A stretch of 64,000 bases of DNA from Proteromonas lacertae. Its lineage: Eukaryota > Sar > Bigyra > Opalinata > Proteromonadidae. The stretch lies in assembly GCA_002245135.1 (NCBI GenBank), contig NGBS01000604.1:58501-122500 (forward strand), read 5' to 3'. This document shows, piece after piece, positions 48,527 to 59,278 of the stretch (within the stretch, counting starts at the first letter, position 1; every line of letters begins with the position of its first letter). Made by a program: the position numbers and the translations under genes. The notes below the pieces were generated by a model. That model did not search any database. It had not been told where the DNA came from and worked only from the letters and a program-made list of their open reading frames with translations.

Positions 48527-50065
48527 ATGGATCCAACAAATCAGAAACACATTGTTGGATTAGATTTTGGTACTACTAATACCTGTCTCGCTGTAAAGGA
48601 AGGTGATAGTCTACATCCTATTTATGTAGAAGGAGGTAAGAGAACAATGCCTTCAGTGATTACAATTAAACCTGATGGTAGTCCTGAAATAGGTAGACAA
48701 GCAGAAAGTCGAATTGGTCAAACTAATACCATCTACGATATAAAAAGAATGATTGGGTGTACTTTTTCAGCATTAGAAACTAGAAACTTAATACAACACT
48801 GGCCATTTCATGTGGCTCCAGGTCCAAACGATAAACCAGTAATCTGTGTCGATATAAATGGAAGACAACAAAAATATTCAACAGATGGTCTGGCAACGAT
48901 GTTAATGCATGAATTTCTAAAAACAGCCCAAGATTACTTTAAATCAAAAGGAGCTACAGAGCCAATTGAAGTATCATCAATTATATCTGTTCCTGCCTAT
49001 TTTACAGAAGCACAAAGAAGAGCTACAAGACAAGCTGCTGAGAATGCAGGCTTTAAAGTAATTACATTAATCAACGAACCAACAGCGGCAGCTTTAGCTT
49101 ATGAACATATTAATCCTTTACCTGATGGAACTAAGATATTGGTGTATGATTTTGGAGGTGGTACTTTTGATGTGACAATTATGACAAAAGTGAAAGAATC
49201 TTATATCATATTAGCCTCAAATGGTTCTTTATTCTTAGGAGGTGCAGATGTGACAAATTGTTTAGTTAATCATTTCGCTCAATTATTCCTTCAGAAGACA
49301 GGTCAAAATTTGTTCCAAAATGTAGCTCAAGCCAATAGATTACATAGACAGTGTGAATATGCGAAAAGAATGTTAGCTAACAGTGATGAAGTGACAGTTG
49401 ATATGGAATACTTTGAAGATAGAGATATTGATACAACAATTACATACACACAGTTTGAGAATATAATCAGTGAGATTGTCAACGGAACAATCGATATAAT
49501 CAAAGATACGTTGAAGGATGCTCATTTATTATCTAAAGATATTAATAAAGTGATTTTAATTGGTGGATCTTCAAGACTACGACCTGTAGCTGACGCTGTG
49601 AACAAATTCTTTAATAGATCAGCAGAAGATGATATTTGTTTGAGAAATATAAATCCTGAAGAAGCTGTAGCTATTGGTAATTTATATCGAGCATATACTA
49701 GCCTAACAGTGAGAGATATAATTTCACACAGTTTGGGAGTAAAAACAGCTGATGGTGAAAGAAGAAATATAATGTCATATTTGATAAGAAAAAATGCAGA
49801 ATTACCAGCATCAGTGTCTAGAAAGTATAGTAACAGAGGAAGCAATGCTGATCATGTGACTATTGCTATTTATGAAGGTGAAGATGATAGTGTGATGAAC
49901 AATATTTTGTTAGGTTCTATAAGACTTGATACACCGAAATTGCCAGCTGGTCAGGTTGTGATTGATGTGACTTTTACTGTGTCTACAGAAGGTATTTTGA
50001 GTGTTACTGCTGTTGAAACAATTAATAATAAAACAGAAAATTTAGATATTGTGCTAAGATATTGA
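48527..50065 (+). CDS. Hsp70-family chaperone lacking the C-terminal lid
   Basis: Single-exon gene, 512 aa. All three Hsp70 signatures are present: GLDFGTTNTCLAV, VYDFGGGTFDVTI and VILIGGSSRLRPV, plus NEPTAAALAYEH. The nucleotide-binding domain fills about 1-385 and a beta-sandwich substrate domain about 390-510 (ISHSLGVKT, then SVTAVE). The protein stops there. The alpha-helical lid and any EEVD or HDEL tail are missing, so it is some 100-130 aa shorter than cytosolic Hsp70. The sequence is divergent, e.g. DKPVICVDINGRQ. It has no signal peptide, so it is probably cytosolic. It could be an Hsp70-like specialist rather than the main chaperone. The stop codon is clear and no further exon is seen downstream. 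Confidence 0.9.
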   Translation: MDPTNQKHIVGLDFGTTNTCLAVKEGDSLHPIYVEGGKRTMPSVITIKPDGSPEIGRQAESRIGQTNTIYDIKRMIGCTFSALETRNLIQHWPFHVAPGPNDKPVICVDINGRQQKYSTDGLATMLMHEFLKTAQDYFKSKGATEPIEVSSIISVPAYFTEAQRRATRQAAENAGFKVITLINEPTAAALAYEHINPLPDGTKILVYDFGGGTFDVTIMTKVKESYIILASNGSLFLGGADVTNCLVNHFAQLFLQKTGQNLFQNVAQANRLHRQCEYAKRMLANSDEVTVDMEYFEDRDIDTTITYTQFENIISEIVNGTIDIIKDTLKDAHLLSKDINKVILIGGSSRLRPVADAVNKFFNRSAEDDICLRNINPEEAVAIGNLYRAYTSLTVRDIISHSLGVKTADGERRNIMSYLIRKNAELPASVSRKYSNRGSNADHVTIAIYEGEDDSVMNNILLGSIRLDTPKLPAGQVVIDVTFTVSTEGILSVTAVETINNKTENLDIVLRY

Positions 50066-50223
50066 TTTAAAGTCAAATTTTGGTTTTATTTTTAATCTTA
50101 TTATTATTACTTTATATTTAATACATGTTAATCTTTCCTTCATTCATCATAAAAGACAAAAAAAGAAAAAGAAAAGAATAATACAATACAGAGTGTATTT
50201 GTATAGTTCACGTTGATTTTAAA

Positions 50224-52328
50224 ATGTGGTTTTGTATAGTATTAATAGTATCTATGAGTTTGGCAACATGTCCAAATGGGTGTAGTGGCCATGGTAAATG
50301 TAATAATGAAGGACACTGTGAATGTTTTAAACAGGTTGGTTTATCCACTAAAGACTCACCTGCATTCACTGGATATGATTGTTCTCAAAGTATTATAGTG
50401 TGATCTATATAATAGGAGCTTGTCCTTTTGGTCAACCATTTTCTGCCACATTAGATTGGAAAGCTTTGGAAACAGACACTCCAATAACTTTAGAAGGAGG
50501 AGAAACAAGTCTTAGAATGCTACAACAAAGATGTTCAATTACAGATATTAATACTTATGAATATTACAATATTGAGATAGATAACTACGGAAAGCTTAGC
50601 AGAAGAAGGTGGTAAAGCATCAGTCTATTCAGAAGGGAATTATATTGGGAAATGTGATATATTGAAAGCTGAAAATTCGAAATTTAGTTGTTAAATTCAA
50701 TTTTAATTTAACTTCTACCAAGTCAGAAGAGGTTTTAATATGACATTTAAAGTGAGTGAAGAAAGAAATGATTTATCATTATATTATATTACAAAAGTGA
50801 AAGATAAGAAAATTGTAATGGCCGAAATGGAATATATTGATATACTTGGATTATACACTGAAAGTAAAAAAGATAATAATAAATATAAATTTGCTTGTTA
50901 TAATGGAGATGATATATTAAAAGAAAATGAAGTTAAAACATATGACTTTACACTTAATACTGTTAAAAATGGTGGAAGAAGAATGTTACAAGAACCAGCA
51001 GAACCAGCAGTTGAAACTACTGCAGCAACAACTGCTGAAGCAACTACTCAAGAAGCTACAACTGCAGAAGCTACAACCGCTGAGGCAACAACTCAAGAAG
51101 CTACAACTACAGAAGCCACTACAGCTGAAGCTACAACTGCAGAAACTACTACAACTGAAGCTACAACCGCTGAAGTAACTACTCAAGAAGCTACAACAAC
51201 AACTGCAGAATCAACAACAAAAACTGAAGCTACTACAACTCCAGCAGTTGAAACAACTACAGCTGAAGCAACAACAACAATACCAACAACATTAGAACCA
51301 ACCTTAACACCTTGTACAAGAAATACAACAGATAAACAATATCAATTTGAAACAGAAAGTAATGAAGTTAGAAAACGATATGATTTGTCATTTACTTTAT
51401 AGTCTATCTAATACAACTGAGTCTAATATTGATGATTTTGATGTGAAAAATTGGTTATTTAAAAAAGGTGATAAATGGTATTATGGAACAGAAACAGATA
51501 GTGAAACTGTAATTCCTCCAATAACACAAATTAAGGTACAAGAAGAAGTAAAAAACCAAATGATAAAAGAGCCAGAATATATTTATATACCAAAACCAAC
51601 ATCTGCAGATACAGAAACTGATACAACATCTCAAGTCACAAACTCTTTATTTATTGGTGCAAAAATAGCAGTTACAGTTATAGCAGAATTCATCAATTAG
51701 TCGACAAATTGTTACAGTTGTTAGTATAGAATATGAATATAATGTAAATGGTGATAGTAGAATGAGATTATTAGCAGATGATAGTTTAGATAGTAAATAT
51801 TTAAGAATTAAAACTTCACCACCATTAGATATTGAAAATGATATTGATCAATTGATTATCCAAATTACAAATGATAGTCGCAATCCTCATGAAAATACTG
51901 AATGTTCAAACCAAGGCTTGTGTAATAGAGAAACAGGAGAATGTCAATGTTTTGATGGTTTTGAAGGAATTGCCTGTCAAAGAGTCGGCTGTCCTAATAA
52001 TTGTAATAATAATGGAAGATGCGTAAGTATATCTCAAGCATTAGGAGTTGATGAAGTTAAAGGTAATACACAATTCAAATCTGAGAGTTTATTTGCTTGT
52101 AAATGTGATCCTGGTAGAAGAGGACCTGACTGTAGTTTATTAGAATGTCCATCAGGTAAAGATCCATTAGGAGGAACAAATAAAATTGGTGAAAATAACA
52201 AGCCTAATAATGATGTTGAACAAAGAGATTGTAGTGGAAGAGGTACTTGTGATTATACAACTGGTTTGTGTAAATGTTATAGTGGTTATACTGGTGAAGG
52301 ATGTCAAGAGACTGCTGCTGTGAGTTAA
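50224..52328 (+). CDS. Secreted EGF-repeat protein with mucin-like Thr/Glu stretch (frame problems)
   Basis: Signal peptide MWFCIVLIVSMSLA, then EGF-like CPNGCSGHGKCNNEGHCEC. Intron 50390-50415 leads to CSQRACPFGQ, typical of protist EGF/tenascin-like surface proteins. A second intron is 50690-50722. The middle holds a long run of ATTAEATTQE-type repeats (about 50990-51290), a likely O-glycosylated stalk. The C-terminal part has two more EGF modules (CSNQGLCNRETGECQC and CSGRGTCDYTTGLCKC). Coding sequence moves from frame 0 to 1 near 50590, 1 to 2 near 51390 and 2 to 0 near 51690, each a +1 step at or just before a stop codon. Introns with non-GTA donors could explain the first (67 nt) and third (49 nt) steps, but I find none for the second. 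Gene identity is clear; its integrity is not. Confidence 0.65.
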
Positions 52329-52491
52329 TGGAGTTTTTTTTATGTTTCATTTTAATATTATAAATTATTGTTTATTATTATTATTTTTTATAAATCTATT
52401 GTTGCTATTGTTGCAATTATTGTAAATATTTGATGAATAAAAACCATAAAATACAGTCTATTTCTATTTTGAAAAAAAGTCAGTTACAAGA

Positions 52492-52510
52492 TTCAAGCCA
52501 AAAGCTTGAT
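52492..52510. promoter_or_regulatory. TTCAAGCCAAAAGCTTGAT inverted pair
   Basis: TTCAAGCC and AGCTTGAT form an inverted pair with a 3-nt spacer, 32 bp before the start of the acidic repeat protein. The arrangement resembles that between CGR1 and gene B. Confidence 0.4.
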
Positions 52511-52541
52511 TTATCAAAAATTTTAGAATTGAGATTTATTC

Positions 52542-53887
52542 ATGTTTACCTCATCTTCAGGTAGAGATCTTAACTCTGCAGGCATTGTTTCGCAAGGTGT
52601 TTATATGCCAAGAAAAGTAGAGCCAGGGCCAAAGCCTTACTATACTGAACCGTCTTGGATTAAACCATCCTTCAATTCGTATTTAAATTTATACTAATTC
52701 ACTGTAGAACTGTAAGAAAAGGTAAAAATCCATCAACATCACCAGCTCACGATTATGTAAGTGGTATTTGTGTTCAAGGCGTATATGTTCATTCAAAACC
52801 ATCTGCAGCAGCCACTAGTGCTGTGCCATTTGTATATCCACAATGGGGTTCTCCTTGTATGATTTTATGAAATTTATATAATTCTATAGCATTCAATAAA
52901 AATGCAACCAAAGAAAAATATCATTTCGAATATAACCCAACAGTTCATAAGAAAAAATCACCCAAAAAGAAGTCACCTAAGAAATCTCGTAAATCAACCA
53001 ATTCCACAATGAGTGAAGAAAGCCAGCCACAGCCACAGCCACCACAATTAGAAGAAAGACCATCAGACCAACCATTACCCAATGATGGAAATAAATCTCC
53101 AATTCCAGAAGAAGAAGAAGAAGGTTTTGGAAATAAAGAGCCAGTAAATGAAGAAGAGAATGATGGATTTGGATCAAATGCTGGTTTTGGTGATGATAAT
53201 GGATTTGGAAATGAAGATAATAACAATGGATTTGAAGATAATGAAAATAGTGGATTTGGAGATAACAATAATGAAAATGAAAATGATGGATTTGGTGAAG
53301 AACCAACTGAGATTGAAGGAACATTCAATTCCAATGGAAGTTATATTGAACCATCGAGCAGTAAAGAAGAAGTAATAGAAGAGAAACCTAAACAAGAAGA
53401 AGAAGAAGAAGATATTAAACTATCAGATGATGAAGAAGAAAAACCAAAGCAAGAAGAAGAAGAAAATAATGATGATGAAGTAAAAGATAATGATGAGAAT
53501 TTACCAGTGGAAGAAAATGAAGAAGATGAAAAACCAAAAGAAGAAAATAATGATGATGATATTAAACTATCAGATGATGAAGAAGAAAAACCAAAGCAAG
53601 AAGAAGAAGAAAATAATAATGATGAAGTAAAAGATAATGATGAGAATTTACCAGTGGAAGAAAATGAATTTCAACTATCTGATGATGATGAACCAAATGA
53701 ACCAACAACTACCAATAACAATTCAACAAATGAGAAGAGAAAAGATAGTGATATTAATCTATCAGATGATGATATAAACCTATCTGATGATGGAGGTGAT
53801 ATTGATTTATCTGATGCTGATTTAGCTGATTTAGGAGATGATTTGGGAGATATAAATTTATCAGATGAAGAACTTGATTTGACATAA
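52542..53887 (+). CDS. Acidic repeat protein of unknown function
   Basis: Three exons (52542-52678, 52708-52856, 52890-53887) join to 427 aa. The first 135 residues are ordered-looking, Pro/Tyr/Trp-rich (GIVSQGVYMPRKVEP, YTEPSWIKPSFN, GICVQGVYVHSKP, VYPQWGSPSFN) and contain an internal duplication of the SGI-V/CVQGVYV motif. A Lys-rich KKSPKKKSPKK patch follows. The rest is acidic and repetitive: GFG-rich units, two copies of a block ending NDENLPVEENE, and a final array of INLSDDD-type units. The N-terminal part, with Pro-Ser-Trp and Phe-Asn motifs, could belong to a microtubule or ciliary protein, but I do not recognise it. Confidence 0.75.
53405..53670 (+). repeat. Tandem acidic repeat, two units
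   Basis: Two near-identical blocks (about 53416-53530 and 53563-53668) both encode IKLSDDEEEKPKQEEEE, then DEVKDNDENLPVEENE. They are separated by a short EDEKPKEENN spacer. Confidence 0.8.
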
Positions 53888-54086
53888 ATAAAAAGGATTA
53901 AATATGTAATAATTTATTTATGTAATATTATATATATATATGGAGTATATATTTTATTTGTGTGTTTTATAATTCAAAATACAAATATTTTTTTATTTTC
54001 ATCTTTTTATTTTCATTTTCTCTACTCAATTCAAAAATACATCAATATATTTAAAATTAAATTAAATAAAAACAATTACAAAAAAT

Positions 54087-55780
54087 CTATTTAGGTAAAA
54101 ACTTTAATGGAGCTTTAAAACTACAAATATTGGCTAATCTTCTACTATTACCATTTTTCACATTTTCCATATCTATACTTATATTCTTTGGATTAAATAA
54201 CTTCCTTCTTATCTTCTTATCACTACTCATAACACTATCTGTATCTACAAGTGGTTCTACTGTTTCGATATATTGATGCTGTTTTTCTTTTTCTTTTTCT
54301 TTATTTTTCAATAATTTGTTCAATTCATTATTTATGATATTTTCATTAGTTTTTCTAATATTATTTTTCTGTTTAGTTTTTGTTGTTTTTGTTGATTTGG
54401 ATGTCTTTTTATTTGATTTTACAATCACTATTCTTTCTTCATCATCTTCTTCATCATCATCTATTTCAGCTGGTTTTTCTACTTCCATTTCTTCAGTTTT
54501 GTTGTTCTTATTCATTATAACCTCATCATTATCATCATCTTCTTCTACATGATTATCTGCTAAATTCACTATTCCATTTACTTCTTCTTCATCATCTTTA
54601 TCTAATGATTTTAATTCATCTAAATCATCATCTATTTCAACCTCTTCTTCTTCTTCTTTCATTTTTATTTTTGATGTTTCAATCACTTTATTCTCTTTTC
54701 TATTCTTTTTAAACCGCTTATTATCATTTTTATTCTGCTTTTTATCTTTACTATTATTACTCTTTTCATTTCTCTTTCTCTTAATTTTCACTTCTTTTAT
54801 CTCTTCTTCTTCTTCTTCAACTTCTTTTTCTTCTTCTTTTTCATGTTGAACAACTTCATTTTCTTTCTTTTTCATTTCTTCTTTTTCTTTTTCTCTATTG
54901 ATTATCATTTCCTTCAATTCAGCTATTTCTTTCTTCACTATTTCATTTAATTCATTTTCTTTATTCTCTTTTATTAATCTATCGTTTATTAATTCCATTT
55001 GTTTCAACTGCATCATGTATTTTTCTTCAATTGAATCAATTCTTTTTATTTTCTCAGATAATTCGATTTTATATTGATTGTTTTCGATATTTAACTTTTC
55101 TATTATATCATCTTTTTCTGATTCACTTTTTTCATTTTCTTCTACCTTTTCTTTCACTATAACGATATAATGTTAAAAACATAAATAATATATACTCAAT
55201 TCAATTTGTTTATCTTTTTCATTTATTTCTTTATCTTTCTCAGATATGATTTTCTCATTTTCAAATTTTTCTGTCTCTAATGATTTATTCAATTCAACAA
55301 TTTTATTGGTTAGTTCATTTAATATTGATTTTGATTCTTCGTTTTCTTTTGTTTTAATTTTCAAGTCATTTTCTACATGTTCTAATTCAGATACTTTGTC
55401 TTCTAAATCTAAGATATATTCTTCTCTTTCTTTGGCTTCTTCCAACTAAAATTTATGTAAATAGAATAATTATATACTTCTACTCCATATAAAAATTGTA
55501 GTTCATGATATCTAGCTCGAATTGAGTACATTTTTGATTTCTGTGATTGGTAATCAATGTCATTCTGTAATCTTTCATTGTTAAGTTGATTATTGTATGC
55601 ATCACATGCCTCGTTCAATATTTCATCGTATTTATTTATAGATTCTCTCAATTTCTGAATGTATTTTTCTTTCTCTTCCATTCGTCTAGCTAGTCTATTT
55701 TTTTCTACCCTTAAACCCAATATTTCAAGTCTAGATTCATGCAATTCTTTTGCAATGTCAGTATTTATCGTTTGAGTCAT
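54087..55780 (-). CDS. Coiled-coil protein with acidic/basic tail
   Basis: Three exons (55780-55478, 55445-55196, 55156-54087) join to 540 aa. Residues 1-300 are nearly continuous heptads (LEILGLRVEKNRLARRM, LEDKVSELEHVENDLK). A highly charged, low-complexity region follows with Lys/Arg clusters and Asp/Glu runs. The end is more conserved-looking (DKKIRRKLFNPKN, ICSFKAPLKFLPK). Introns are 32 and 39 nt. It is divergent from the endonuclease-fold gene with 74 bp between start codons. The layout (coiled coil, charged linker, short basic motif) suits a cytoskeletal or chromosomal scaffold, but no family is recognised. Confidence 0.7.
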
Positions 55781-55854
55781 TAAAAAAAGTGATTTAGTTT
55801 TGAATTTTTATAAACAGCTAGTTTTTTTCAATAAAACGAATATAAATTTTAAAT

Positions 55855-57006
55855 ATGCCAAATAACATAAGAGTGTTGGATCTGAATTGTACATCTTCGT
55901 ATAACTTTTATTTTAATATATAACTTGTTTTAGTTTAACACCATCAAGTGAAGAGCAATGGAAGGTGTTTTTTACTTATTTGTTTGAGAATAATCCTACT
56001 ATCATTTATTGTCTTCAACAAATTAGATTTTTTGGATGGTTGTTTGATTTAATGAGTGAATATGGCTATGATTATACAAATCACTTGAAATCTATATCTT
56101 TTTATACTTATTTTTAATAGAAGTTTATTTAATTCACTGTAAGAAAAGGGAGACGAGATTATAACACTTATTGCAATACCTAAGAATATGAAAATCAAAA
56201 TACTCAATGCCTATACAAAGCTGTTACTTGATTTTGAAGATTCGTATTACACAGGAGCAGTATGTTTTTATGATCTTGAATTCAATGAAAGACCTTTTGT
56301 GCTTTGTAATGTTTCACTTCATTATGATAATAATCCTAATGAAAATACGAGATCGTCTAGACATTCAACTGAAGTGAGATTATTATTAAAAGATCTTGAT
56401 GAATTCAATAGGAAAAAACATTTTTGTATTATAACTGGATCATTTTTAGAAATGCAATTTTCTGATCCTTATAAGGAAATAATGAGTACAGTACAAGATA
56501 ATTATATTGATGTAAATTCAAATAGACAATATTATACGTGCTATTATCCAGGTAAAGGTGTTACATTTGATCATATGTTTATATCTCATCGTTTTAAGTT
56601 GAAAATGTTATATATTCCACCTAATGATTCTTATTGTAAAGTGCTACTATCAAATCATGTACCGTTGATGTGTGATATTGATATTTTTCCCAATGAAGAA
56701 AATAGTAGTATAACTTCAATCGCATCACCTTCAATTCCTGTTCATAATCAAAATATTCCTTTTACTTACCAAATATCACCACCAGCTACTAGTATTCAAC
56801 AGATTCCAAATCAAATGTCTCAATCTCAACAGTATCCCTATCAACCTCCACTATCTTTACCACAGCAACAGATACAATCACAATATTATCAATATTATTC
56901 ACAGAAGAAGATATATCCAACACAATATCAACAACAACAACAACAAATATATCAACCACCTCCCCCATTACCACAACCACAACAATCTCAAGCAAAACCC
57001 CAATAA
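55855..57006 (+). CDS. Endonuclease/exonuclease/phosphatase-fold protein, probably inactive
   Basis: Exons 55855-55898, 55934 to about 56093/56094, and about 56144/56146-57006; about 365 aa. Fold landmarks occur in order: VLDLNCTS, NNPTIIYCLQQIRFF, EYGYDYTNHLK, GDEIITLIAIPKN, FVLCNVSLHY, VRLLLKDLDEFNRKKHFCIITGSFLEMQF, and VLLSNHVPLMCDI near the end. In active enzymes these positions read QE, GDFN and SDHxP. Here they are QQ, TGSFLE and SNHVP, so catalytic Glu, Asp and the general-base Asp are all replaced. The C-terminal 100 residues are Gln/Pro-rich. The second intron starts ATATCTTTTT, like the one at 11002. Probably a binding protein built on the CCR4/EEP fold. Confidence 0.68.
56094..56145 (+). 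other. Second probable U12-like intron
   Basis: The stretch begins ATATCTTTTTATAC and has TTTATTTAAT shortly before its end (CTGTAAG at 56137-56143). No GT donor restores the frame without deleting the EYGYDY motif. Splicing at A|TATC with CTGTAAG|AA, or the equivalent AT-AA boundary, keeps the frame. Compare 11002-11062. Confidence 0.5.
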
Positions 57007-57079
57007 TATAAAGAAATAAACAATTTAATTATAAAGAAATTAATATAATATTATATATGTATTGATATATATATATAAT

Positions 57080-59278
57080 TTAATCAGCTGGTCTATCAAG
57101 CTCTAAAATATTGTCTAAGAACTTATTTGGACTTGGAACATCAGTTGATCCAACAATTAACTCAATTCTATACTTTAAAGCAATTTCATATAAACATCTT
57201 AACTCATACTGAGTAATTCCACCTATCATAAACACAATTAAACGATTTCCTTTAGTTTCAACTTCCTCTTTTTTCACATTTCTAGCACGATGTGTTCTAA
57301 GTGATATTCTTCCTTGTTTTCGGTTTGTTGGAGCTTGAGGAATAACTCCTAAATAAGGATACATCGATTGATTCAATTTGCCTTCAATTTGTTCAATAAT
57401 TATATCTTTCAATACTGGATCATATCTATTGTGTATATATTGAGATTTCTTTACCAGATCTTTTGCTCTTTTTATTCGATTCTTTCTATCATCAGCTTTA
57501 ATTGGTAAACCCTAAAAAGTTATAAAAAAATAAATTTATAAACTATACAATTCCTGTTTCAACTCCCATAATATTCAAATTTCTTATTATTGCATTTCCA
57601 TTTGTTCCGATACCACCTGTTCTTTCTATCTCTTTTATATCACTTAAATCAGCATTCTTCTGCTTAATAGCTGCACAAAATGTTGCTATTAATCTTGTCT
57701 TTTCTTCCACACTAAACATAACACCATCATTATCAAATAAATCAGAAATTTCTTTAATTGCCTTATCCCATGTTATTTCATTAGCTTCTTCGTCTACACC
57801 ACTGGCAATTGAATGTTCTAATTCAAATAATTTTGTGTATTTCTCTTTATACATATTCCAGATTTTTTGAGTTGTTTTAAAATGCTATTTAATAAAAAAT
57901 AAATTATATAATTTATAGTTATTTTTTATACTTGAGCTAAAACATCATTCTGTTTCACAATTTCTGCCAATTTCTTTGCATATTGATTAGCTCCTTCCAT
58001 ACTTTCATTTGCCTTTTCTCTTAATTCATCTTTCTTAGCTTGAAACTCCTTCAATTCTTCTCTTATATTTGTATGAGCTAATTGAAACATTTCTAATCTA
58101 TGTTCCATCCACAATTTATCTTTATAATCTAAAATAATTTTCTTTTTCACTATCTCACCATTTCCTAATTCAGATTCATATTCGTATTCTTTTTCATCAG
58201 AAACACCGATTAAATCGTATAACATTCCTTGATAAGTAATATCATGAATGAATGGAACAACCATATCACATTTACGATCAACTATAAAGAGCGTTCCTTG
58301 TTGAATTCCTTGATTCTTTCTCTATTAAAATAATAATAATAATAAATTATATATTAATATTTATACAGTGTCTTTACCAATATAATTGAAATCAGGATGA
58401 TCATGTAAATAAGAATTCATCTAAAAAATTATAATATTTATCTATATATACTTTTACTTGAAATTCTTTTGCTACTAATTCTGAAGGATTTTGTTTCTAT
58501 TTCAATAATATTATATATAGATAATATACACTATATCTTATATGTGGGAATTCTTTAAGCGATAAACACACTGAAACTAATTGATTACTAATTTTACTAA
58601 TCATATCCTTTTTCTTAGATTTTATTTCATCAGAATTACCATTTGCAAATAATACAGGTAATGCATCTTTATCAGCAAGTGAAAATAGTTGTGGTTCTAA
58701 TACGATGAAATCCATATCAACTACACCCATATCCACTATTTTATCAGTTATTAACTCGTTTTCTTTGATTTTCTTCATCTGCTCATCTGATAAACTGGAG
58801 GTGAAATATAAGCATATTCGATCATATAACAAAATTGTTACTGGAACATTCGACATACCACAATAAAGTAATCTAGAATGTAATAATTATAATAATTATT
58901 TACATACGATGCACATTTTTCATCACCTGACACTTTAGCATATCTAACACTGAAATCTTTGTTGATCAAATCGATATTCTCGTCTGTTGGTCGAACAAAA
59001 TATATTACATCCATTGCAGGTACTTGATCTCTCTCATTTTCTAAAAAGTCAATATCTACAAAAGATAAACAAACTATCATACCTACACATCCACTGTCGA
59101 ATAATTCATATTTACCACAGACCAATGACACAACTAATCTTGTATGCTCATCCAAAACTAATATAAATCTATCATTTGTTAATTTCTTCTTTAATTCACT
59201 TAAAAGTTCTAATTTGGTATATTCAAATATTTTTATACTATTACGAGTAATATTGTCAAATTGTGATGTAAATTCCAT
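57080..59278 (-). CDS. Sec1/Munc18 (SM) family protein
   Basis: SM proteins bind syntaxins and SNARE bundles and are needed for vesicle fusion. Seven exons (59278-58908, 58872-58530, 58496-58458, 58420-58367, 58321-57932, 57884-57549, 57511-57080) give 654 aa. Domain 1: LVLDEHTRLVVS and VPAMDVIYFVRPTDENI. Domain 2/3: DRICLYFTSSLSD, LEPQLFSLADKDALPVLF, QGTLFIVDRKCDMVVPFIHDITYQGMLYDL and KDKLWMEHRLEMFQLAH. C-terminal: RLIVFMIGGITQYELRCLYE, the conserved GGxTxxE region. The mix of motifs fits the Sec1/Munc18 (plasma membrane) class more than Vps33, Vps45 or Sly1. Introns are 33-47 nt. Confidence 0.92.
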
